A DNA stretch of 64,000 bases from Haliotis asinina (Eukaryota; Mollusca; Gastropoda; Lepetellida; Haliotidae), in contig NC_090295.1 in the NCBI RefSeq assembly GCF_037392515.1, positions 24,096,501-24,160,500 on the forward strand, given 5' to 3'. Of this stretch, positions 32,584-43,200 are shown in pieces (the first letter of the stretch is position 1; each line of letters begins with the position of its first letter). The position numbers were made by a program, and so were the translations under genes. The notes under the pieces are model-generated. The model was not told the DNA's origin. It did no database searches and saw nothing but the letters and a program-made list of their open reading frames with translations.

Positions 32584-34034
32584 TACATTATTGAATTTGC
32601 AATTAAAGTGTTTGTCAGTAAATGTATTTCTAAATAATTAGTATGTGTGTTTAATTCAGGTGTTCCTTCTTGTATTTGCCTATCAATGTTCATACAATTC
32701 ACATAATAAGTGAGATAACTACCCTGTATAAACTCGCGAGAAAACAGATAGATACATACATGGTCTTTAAGTCAAAGACACAGCAAGCTGTTACAAGATG
32801 AGCGCACATAGACCTTGTTTCATTCTGATGCTCACATCTTGACAGTGCGTTCTCAGTACCGTTAAGCTCAATGTATGAATACGTGGTACTCTTTCAATAA
32901 CACGTATGCTATCTTTTGCAGTTCACTATAGTCGAGATATAAAAGAATGGTCATATTATTCAACTAGCAGACTGAAACTTTATGTTGTTTACAGCCTTGC
33001 ATTTACGTCCCCCATAACCCGAAGAGCATATTTTAGTCCTTCGTAACACATGCAGTACGTGTCTTAGTGAAGAGTTACGTTATTATCTTCTGTGCATTTT
33101 TCTAAGTTGCGCCACATCACGTGTATCCTGTTTTCCGATATACTATATAGTGTCTTCACTTCCGTGGAACCTTTGCAATTGATTATTGATACAGATTTAG
33201 TTCATGTAATTCTTAGTAATTGCACATATTTGTAATATTGCTAATATTTTCATATGTAACGTTTGACTCATAAAATCCACCGAATGGTAACTGACCTCTA
33301 ATATATGCTTCTTTTGTTTATTGTGAAATTGTTGTTTTCCCAAACTAATCACGGACAACACACTTTAGGTCTTATAGTATTCTAGACCAAACAATAGCCT
33401 TAACACGTTTCTATCATGTCCGAGTTGTTATAGAATGAAGAGGGAGAATTTTGGCAATATTCTATTATGAGGAAAACGACAATTAAGAGATCATGCGTAT
33501 TCTCACTGCTTGACTTGACTGAACCTACATATGGGATATTAATGTATTACGTCCATGCTGATGTATCAAGTCTTTGAATTTCATGCTAAGGTCATATACA
33601 TAAAAAATAGCACTCATGAATTCCTGGCATCCCTGTTTATCACCCAGCGCTATTCAGACTTATATTACTAGGTACATGAATGCATCGTCTTTGTTAAGGT
33701 CACTAAAACACTAAAATGTCACCACCTTGAATGACTTTCCAGAGAAGCATGTAGAAGCATTAAGACATCACATCTACTTGGTGTTTGGGGGCAAAACCAT
33801 GACTCCGTATTCATGGGCACACCCGGTTATTGTCAACATCACGTATCCTATGCGCAGTCAGGCAATTCGACAGTCTATATTCTGTTTCAGTATCCTATTG
33901 TGTTGCTGGGGCTAACAGTAATCAAACCCGAAGACCCTGATTAGATGCCCCATATATGTGAAGCTCATTTCTAGGGGTTTAAACTAATGAAACTATATAT
34001 TATGAAAAATCATGATGATTGCATACATTTATGG

Positions 34035-34245
34035 CATCAGCCCATTTCTGGTGTTCCCCGCATGATATTGCTGGAATATTGCTAAAGAGGCCTAAAACTA
34101 AACACACTCACAATGGTGTGTTTGTTAAACACGTCCCGAAACGATACGCGCAGCCGGCCGTAGGTTCAATTTCCCACATGGGAACAATGTGTGAAGCCTA
34201 TTTCTGACATCCCCAGCAGTGAGATTGCTGAAATATTGCTACCAA
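34035..34245 (+). repeat. two partial SINE family 1 copies in tandem
   Basis: A tail piece (CCCATTTCTGGTGTTCCCCG ... GATATTGCTGGAATATTGCT) is followed by a second copy with GGTTCAATTTCCCACATGGG and CAATGTGTGAAGCCTATTTC, then GAGATTGCTGAAATATTGCT. Confidence 0.7.
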
Positions 34246-34611
34246 TAGCAGGAAGAGGCTTTGAGAAGATTTTCGCATACGGAAGGAACTTATTACAGCC
34301 ATTTCCAATCTTTACTGTACATGCTTAAGTTGGATGCTCATGTTCAAATACTGGACATTTCACATTCAAGAAGAAGACATACTTAGGTAAATTTTATTTA
34401 GGGGCATATAATTCTGCTACAATTTTGCCGACAAGAGTCACTTTCAGATCGTTTGAACCATTAACCTTGTGTATATATGGACAATATGCGGATTTCACAC
34501 ACCGACATGTGAATGTGACACAATATATGGCTTATGTCTGAAGTAGTTTCCAAACCTGCACAGATACGGGTCTTCGGAGGTCCAAAGATATACTTAGATA
34601 ACACTTAAAGA

Positions 34612-34775
34612 AGGGAAGTTTTAGTTTTACACCGCTTCAGAAATATTCCAGGTATATCTTGATATGGGACACCAGAAATGAGCTTCAGATATTCTGCCCA
34701 TGTGCGGAATCGAACCTGAGTCTTCGGCATGACAAGCGAGCGCCTTGACCACAAAGCTGAGCTACTGAGTAAACA
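34612..34775 (-). repeat. SINE family 1 copy
   Basis: On minus: GGTTCGATTCCGCACATGGG, GAAGCTCATTTCTGGTGTCC, and GGAATATTTCTGAAGCGGTG. Same arrangement as the other family 1 copies. Confidence 0.75.
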
Positions 34776-35127
34776 TGCCATTGCTGTATAACACTTTAGA
34801 GGAGCATATGTTGTCAAACGAGGTGAATAGTTGTGAAATACTTGCAACAAATTATACAACTGATATTTTGATATATTCAGGAAGGTAATTACTGAAGATT
34901 TTGAATCATGGTCACGACATAACGTGAGCTGGCATATCCTGTGGCACATCTGTCGCCACGTACATATTTGAGTCACAACTAAATCTGAGCCACTCTGTCA
35001 AAGATAGCAGCACCTTCGGACATCACCTACTTTTAACTATTTTTTATTTCAAAATAGGTGAGTATCTGCAAGCCGCTAGAAATTCGAACGAGGCACATGA
35101 CACTATATGTACTGCAAAACAGTGTAT

Positions 35128-35770
35128 GATCCCCCACCACGCGTTTAGTGCGAAGCAGAGGATACGGTATTAGGTTCCGTCAGTCCGTACGTACGTATTG
35201 GAATATCTTATGAACTTTTGACTAAATTCTTCTCATATTTGGTACCTATATAGTGTGAGTAAGGCCCCAGTCATATTTAGTGGCCTTGACCTTCAATTCA
35301 AGGTCAAAAGGGGACTTTAACTTTTCACCCTTATCAGCAAGATATCTTGTACCGTTCACTGGATTTTCATTATATTTAACACCAAGCTTTACCTAGGGAA
35401 GGCGCGGGGACCAGTTCATTTGGGTGACCTTCAGTTAATTTCCAAAGTCACGGCGACACTTTGAAGATTTCAGCATGTTGAGATTTTCAGAGAAATATCT
35501 CAAGAACAGTTCACTGGATTTTCTTCATAGGCTTGCCTTGAATGTTTTCCAATAAGCAACCTCTTTATTACTATTGTTTTACATTTCACACACTAAGACA
35601 TTTATGTCAAGGTCAAAGTGAGTCAACTACAGAGCAAAATATCAAGAGAGGTTCACAGGTCATATTTTTGTTGGCATTTGACTCCATCTTAAATTACGAC
35701 TTTTTAAGTTTGATTTGATAATTTGTTGCAGGGGATTATATAATCCTTAGTTACAATGCTTGTTTCGATA
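35128..35770 (+). repeat. dispersed repeat, copy 2
   Basis: Starts CCCCCACCACGCGTTTAGTG and follows copy 1 (24838-25560) through GGTACCTA, TGGCCTTGACCTTCAATTC, CTAGGGAAGGCGC, CACGGCGACACTTTGAAGAT and TTTGATTTGATAATTTG. Confidence 0.8.
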
Positions 35771-35817
35771 AGTTTGGGGTCCCTAGTATGGTCATCTGCC
35801 TTTGGTTGTTGGCGATC

Positions 35818-36480
35818 TATATCTTTTTATCCCCCGCAACGCATTTTGCAGGGGGTAGAAAACTGCGCTCCGTCCGTCCGTCCGTGCATCCGTCCGTGCA
35901 CATTTATCTTTTCCGGAGCAGAACTTTAAAACCGTTTAGTATTAAATTTTCTTCACCAAACTTTGGCACATAGATAGCTCTGTTGGGGTTCTGGTGCTTT
36001 TTGGAAGTTGTGGAATTCTGAATAAAATATTTGTGTCGCTTCCATGACAACAAGTTTGACTTCGACTGAAATTGGTGGTAGTGGCCTTTTTCCTGAGCAG
36101 AACTCTAAAACTGTTCACCATTTCTTCACCAAAATTGACACAGAGACTGGTCTAGTGGTCTAGCAGTCTAGTGGTGTACTGGTGCCTTTTGGTAATTTTT
36201 GAATTCTGAATAAAATATTTGTGTCGCTTCCATGACAACAAGTTTGACTTCGACTGAAATTGGTGGTAGTGGCCTTTTTCCGGAGCAGAACTCTAAAACT
36301 GTTCACCATTTCTTCACCAAAATTGACACAGAGACTGGTCTAGTGGTCTAGCAGTCTAGTGGTGTCCTGGTGCCTTTTGGTAATTTTTGAATTCTGATTA
36401 AAATATTTTGGCGTTTCAATGTGAACAGTTTTGACTTAGACAGAAATTGGTGGTTGTGCTCCCTCCACTTTTCTATATAC
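35818..36480 (+). repeat. dispersed repeat with 188-bp internal tandem units
   Basis: Opens with a hairpin (CCCCCGCAACGC ... GCAGGGGG) and CCGTCCGTCCGTCCG. The body repeats with an exact 188-bp period: GAATTCTG recurs at 36013, 36201 and 36389, with TTGTGTCGCTTCCATGACAA and CAAAATTGACACAGAGACTG in each full unit. The opening resembles the two copies of the other dispersed repeat. Confidence 0.8.
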
Positions 36481-37262
36481 ACACCAAATCATTTGGCATA
36501 CTCATAACTTGTAGACATTCATGAATGAAGGGGTGGGGGGGTGCTATTGGTGACTTTGTCTTTTTGTTTTTATTGTGTTCTCCCCTATATCTAAAATGTT
36601 TTAGACTTAATTACTAATTGTACATGCATTTATATCTGTAATATTCTAGTTGTTTTACTGCCCCTTGGTGACAGGACATCTTTAGTTATTTTTATTCGAT
36701 ATATTGCTTTCGTCAACTTATTTAACTCACTTACTCACTAGTTTGATCTGTGATTACGAAAACCGCGGCTTTTATTTTGCTGTTATATATTTGTATAGGC
36801 ACATGGTCCATTTACTCAGTTAGAATACCGTTTATGAAACATAACGAAATACCTAAAAGTAACTAAATGTCGCTGGTTCACGAAGTTCATGACACAAGTA
36901 CCAAGTATTGATACTTTGGTAAAAAGAATTACACACTATTTAACATGGACACACGTAGACTGGAAGATTGAAAATGTTTCTTCTGCTACTACTACTGCTA
37001 CTAAAGAACTTCATTACTGACGTTCGTACATTTTGAAGCAAACTGCAACACGCAAGGCGGATCACTGTATTGCCTGGTGGTTCTAAACTTGACTGAAACA
37101 CTGGGAACCACGAATGAGCTGACAGTTGTGGTCATGACAACTACAATGACATTCCCTTCCAATGAACTGAATGATTTTGCTGATCAGTTTTGAAGTGTTT
37201 TTCTGTTTTAGATCCATGATATCCAACCGATACAACGACTGTCGCCGACAACAAATTCCGTC
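36481..37262. other. spacer just upstream of SLC22 gene B
   Basis: No gene recognised. The promoter of gene B should lie here; no TATA box or initiator could be assigned with confidence. Confidence 0.5.
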
Positions 37263-40200
37263 ATGCATCTTGAAGGTCTCATTGATGACATTGGGGGATT
37301 TGGTCTCTACCAAAGACTCTTAATTCCAACAATGGCGTATTCTAAGGCAATAGTTGTTCCAACAATGCTAATGATGTCGTTTGCTGGTGTGGAGCCGGAC
37401 TGGTGGTGCGCATCTGGTGAAGATGAACTCAACCAGTGGAATATGACTCAAGTGAACGGAAGTTATAAAAATTGTTTTTGGAACGGAACGTGTCAGAGAA
37501 TGTTCAGCGACGTCATGGATACGGCAGTGTCAGAGGTATGTTCTTTGTCTTGAAATCTGCCAACACATGGTGGTTTAAAACTAAAGTGGCCTTCTTCTTC
37601 ACTGTTGATAACTTTCCATCAGTTTCCTTTTCCTGAGTGTTATTCACAAACCTCGTCACAAGATAATACACACAGCAGAAATAATGATAGTTGTCGGCAT
37701 TGTCATTTTGAATACAACGAATACAAATTTTCCAGAAAAGATTTAGTTTATGTAGACCAAAATCAGAAGCTTCTTTGCCAAGAGTTTAAAACCTTAAAGT
37801 GTGATTTTATTAACACGGAAATAGTCAGTAACCATCAACTACTAACTCCAAGCAGTAAAAGACACAGGTGTGACAGACAGATACGTAATATATTACTTTG
37901 TTATTTGATTGTGTTGGCTGGAGATAACACACATGGCAAAAGAACATCGAGATCTAGGGTATTTCTCAGGTCAAGATAACATTCATCATCATGGATAAGG
38001 ACAGACTTTATGGATGAACAACTTCTTTGGTGCGACGTTTTGATACAGATGCTTGCATCGTTGTCAAGCAGGTATTCGTCCATAAAGTGGACTCTGATCT
38101 GATTCTCCAAATTCTAAAAAGTGCCACTGAACATCGTCTAAAATGCATCGTTTAGAACTTTCCACCACGTGTTAACCATTATCAAGGTGGAAACACAATG
38201 TCATCAACCGTTCCTTCCTAATCGTAAAATATTGTTACACCTAATAACGCATCTGTTTTCTTTCTTGCAGTGGGATCTGGTTTGTGAAATGAGTTGGGTC
38301 GGCAATGCTACAATATCTATTCAAATGGCTGGGCTGCTCTTGGGTGCAATAATCTCAGGTTACTGTGCAGATAAATATGGACGGAAGAAGGTTCTCTACG
38401 GTGGAGTATTTGTGCTCTTCCTTGGAAATGTCGTGTCAGCGTTTTCCGTATCCTGGATCATGTTTACAGCTGTGAGAGCATTTCTTGGTATGGGATGTGG
38501 TCTAATATTGGCTACTGTGTACCTGTACCAGATAGAATTTGTTGGAAAGAAATGGCGAGGCTTTGTTGCATCATTGCCTGATTGGGCTTCAGGGATGGTT
38601 GTACTGAGTCTCCTAGCTAAATGGCTCCACAACTGGAAATGGCTTCATCTAGCAACGGCAGCTTTGACATTTCCTTACCTCTTCACGTGGTTGTAAGTAT
38701 CAGGGTTAAATGACGAAACTTGTTTTGACTGTCATGAAGATTTACACACAGATATTTTGTGACAAAACATTTGTATGTCAGCTGTGGGATATATTCCTTT
38801 GACTGTTTTCAATTAATATCGTCTGCCTATAGAAATGTGCTGTTATGTGTTTAACGTATCTTTTAGTGTTGTACCAGAGTCGCTTCGTTGGCTTTCTGTG
38901 AAAGGACGTTTAGAGGAAGCGAAAAGTGTCATCAACAAAATGGCGGCCTGGAACAAAAAGCCAATCCCGGACACATCCATTCTAGAACTGATAGCTAAGG
39001 AGGAAAAAGCAGAGGGGGAAAAGGCAAAGAACTACTCATATTTGGATCTCATGAGAACAACGAAACTCTCCAAGAAAACATTTTTCTCTTGTTTCATCTG
39101 GTATGATTGAAGTGTTCATTCTCATTGTTTTCAAAATGACTTCCAACAGCGATTGCAATACAATTAACTGGTATGCACACATGCACATAGACATGCGCAC
39201 ATGTTAACGTTGTATGGCAGGTTCTATAAACATATTAGCTTTCTATTAAAGTATATTAGTGCCATTAGACACTTACATGTCAATTCTGCAACTATTCCAA
39301 ACTGTCTATTTGATTGAAAAGTGAAATATTGTCTTCAAACGTGTGTAATCTTTGTTACTTCAAAATTGGGTTCGATTGTAAGGATTGACTGTCTATAGTT
39401 TTCGCATCGTTGTGGTATGATAAGAATGATAAACATTATACGGATTCATACAGTTTTGCGTCTTTGTTTATTAAACCATGCTATGGTTTTGTTTGTCCCA
39501 ATAGGTTTTCTTGTTCCGTTGTATACTATGGTATAGCCTTCGGCCTGAAGAATCTGTCGGGCGATTTCTACATGAACATGCTATTGATGGCTCTCACAGA
39601 GTTACCCGTGACTCCTTGTATCATCTTCATCACGTCCTTGTGAGTTTTCAGAATGGAAATAAGAGCTGTGTCACATGATTTGTTTTTGTAATGCATATTT
39701 AACGATCTAGTATTTTTCCTTGTCCAACGAAATACCTTTTCTCGGGGTAAGGTTTTGAACATTTACTGATCGAAGTAAAGTGCTAACCAATTGTTTTGTC
39801 TGTGTTTCAATCTTCAATAAATACCCTGTATTTGAATAGCAGGTATGGGATTAACATCAGCTCGGTAATGACGAATGAATGAATGCATTTTCCTTTACGC
39901 CGTATCAGCAAATAACCAACTATTCACAAGGTGATGATTAGCGACGATTAGTCGCTAAACCACCGTGAGCTAAATGAATTCGCTGCACGCTATAGTAACC
40001 AAAAGAAACTACCTCACTCGGGAAAAATGGTCATTTCGTCCAAGGCACCGCGAGTGCTGCTTTAAACGTGTCGTCCATCGTCATGCTGAAACGAAGTACT
40101 ATACGCGCTATATTGAGGCGTCGTTTAACCTCCGACACTCACTCACTATCTCAATCACTAAGTGCTTTACTGTTAATGCAATTTACAGTTTTGGACGGCG

Positions 40201-43200
40201 AACCGGATCTGTGATTTCATTCTCCTTGACAGCTGCATTGTGTTTCGGACTGGCAATTTCATCACGGTTGGGTACGGTATGATTAATTGGCCGTTTAAGA
40301 TAATTTTTAGCGGTTTGATTAACATCGCACTCATTAATATTCCAGCTAATTGACGCGATACCTAAATACTAGAGACTTGACACGGAAATCCAGTGGGTGA
40401 CTTTGTAAGCATCACTTTAGACAGATGAGGCAATTTGATGACAGGCATCAAACTAGTATCAAACTATCAAAGGTTGTTTCTGCGAGCTGTTCAACACTGG
40501 ATCAGAAGGACAGACTATGTTTGGGCAGGACGATGTTTTGGTTTGTCATACAAGCGTGTTTTTACCTGATTTTGTTTTATCTTTTATTCCTTTTAAAAAT
40601 ATAATGAAATAACACTGTGCTTCTGTATGTTTAGCACCTGCTGATGAAAGGGGAAATTACGTCAACGCATGCGCGATAGCAGCCAAATTTGCAATGATGA
40701 CAGGATGGTTGGTTGTTATGACTTTGACCGCGGAACAGTTCCCTACTGTCATCAGGTAAGAACCAAGTGAATTAATGATTATATTAACCATCACTCTCCC
40801 ATTTCATTAGACGCTAGGATTTGATCCATTTATAAACAACTGGTAAGTGATAGCCACGAAGACACTTACCAATGTCATGCGCCTCAACATACCGAAGCCG
40901 ATATCCATATATTCTTGTCTATATTTTATTTTAGAACCCAACTGCAACTTATATTAGCGTTCCTCCACCGTTTGTGAGTTTCAATATATACACCTGGAAA
41001 TTAATCAAGCAACACCCCAATTTTTTCTATTGGAGCAACTTTGAAGTGTTCTGACAATCAAACTATGCCGGGTTGATATAGTTTGACACTTTTTTATTCA
41101 ACAGACGATCTCTGACAAACAACTTAAAGGGAAAAAGTATCAAGACTTTGCTTTATTGCAACGAAATCCAAATTCTTAAAACTGTCTTAAATTCATGAAA
41201 AAATGGACACAATTTACTATTCATCCACAGACGTTGTTGTCAGGTGTATTAACACAAATGTCACATGGAAAGAAAGAACAGTCATCTGAGAGTCTGCACA
41301 CCGACTTTCATCAATATCTAGTGTGTCCTCCCTGCGCACGCACCACCGATTCCAGACGCCTCCTCATTCCTTGGATGAGTCTCCGGATCTGATTCTGGGG
41401 GATCCTGTTCCACTCCTCATGCAGGGCAGCCGTCAATTCGTTGAGATTATGGACTGGTGGGTCTCTCTGCCTCACACGACGGCCAATAAAGTCCCACAAA
41501 TGTTCAATGGGGTTGAGGTCAGGGCTCATGGCAGGCCATGGAATTCTGTCAATTGCATTTTGCCGCAAAAAATCATTTACAGCATGCGCCCTGTGAGGTC
41601 TAGCATTGTCGTCCATAAATATGGGTCTCGTTGCCAGAGGATGGTTCTCAAAATGAGGTACCACAGCCCTGTCAAGAACCTCCTGTTGGTAACGAACACC
41701 GTTAAGGTTGCCACGGATGGTAATGATATCCAACTTGCAGTTCATGGAAATGCACCCCCATACCATAACGGAACCTCCCCCAAAGGCCACAGTCTCCTGG
41801 ATGTTCCGTGGAGCCATTGCTGTGTTCCTCTGCCTCCAGACCCGAGTACGACCGTCCACCATGTGCAGCAAGAACCGGCTCTCATCTGAGAAATGGACCT
41901 TCCTCCAAGAGGCAATGTTCCAGTGCAAACGGTCATTACACCAGGCCAGTCGGGCTGCCTTATGGGCTGGAGACAGTCTGGGTCGCTTGATTGGCCTCCT
42001 TGCCCGGTATCCTGCAGCTTTCAGACGATTCCGAACAGTCCTGTTCGAGATGGGTCTCCCTGGAAGCCACTCCTGTCTCAACCGAGAGCTCGAGTCGAAG
42101 GACCTGCGCCGTACAAGTCTCAGTAAAGCTCTGTCCTCCCGGACTGTGGTCTTCCTGGGTCTTCCTGGTCTAGGCAGGTCTTTAACTTCATTAGTGGCCC
42201 GGTATTTTTTCAAATGTTTTGAAATTATGGAATGATGTCGTCCGATTTGAGTCCCGATTTGTCTTAGAGACATACCAGCATTCCTCATGCCGATTATTTG
42301 CCAACGAGTGGCCTCTGATAATTTCCTACGTGCCATGACATTGAAATGAATGAAAAACCGAATGCAATCGACAACCTGCGCTTGTAAACACCCCAGGGAA
42401 AAAGTGCATTTTTCGAAAGTTGAGGTTAAAGCAATGCACGTGCGCTGTGCAAGCTTCACGCGCGTCATATCAACCCATGAAAAGCTCATGCTGTATGTCA
42501 ATACATCAAAATTGAATAATCAATCATCAAAATTACTTCGTTAAACTTTGTTAAGTTTTTATGTGTCTTTGAATTTGGTGTTGCTTAATTAATTTCCATA
42601 TGTATACATTTTTGTCTACAGATTTCGAACTAAAATTGTATCTGAGCTTGGGCTGCATAGTGCATGTGCAATCTTTTCCTGAGCCTAGTGCATGTGCAGC
42701 TCGCTTTGGCAACGCGGGTTATCAAATGTTTCAAGGCTGTGCGTGTGTGCATGCGTGCACGCGTGCATGCATATGTTCTACTTTACCGTGATCCTCAAAA
42801 ACATTGCTGAATAGTTTCTTCTGCAGTTTGTAACATCTCAAAAGCTTCTGGTTGGTGTTAATGTATATGGATGAGTATGAGTAATTTGTTTCTTCTTTCT
42901 TTTCTTCCTTATTCAAACAGCAACCGGTACTCTGTCCAGGAATTAAAATGTTTCCATCAAAGTCTACTATTCCTACACGTCCATCATGAGCATAATTCTC
43001 ACCCATCTAAAATATTACTTTGCCTATCATGAGTAAACACTGGTCGGTACAAAGGGATTTTTTACTCATTGCATATGACATAGCACCACCCCATACACAG
43101 TACAGCAGGTTATTTTTCTGCAAATCAGTTTTTGAAGATTCAACAAACTCTAATTGCCGTAAGAGGCGATTCACGGTACTGCGTTGTCAGTCTCTCTGAC

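Larger units (their letters stand above)
28950..35120. other. spacer between SLC22 genes A and B, left part
   Basis: No supported gene. Contains a palindromic element at 32429-32583 and SINE-like copies at 34035-34245 and 34612-34775. Other ORFs here are under 125 codons with no recognisable domain. Confidence 0.55.

Noticed and set aside
41323-42235. Long plus-strand ORFs of up to 188 codons
   Set aside because: They are antisense shadows of the minus-strand transposase and have no family similarity.
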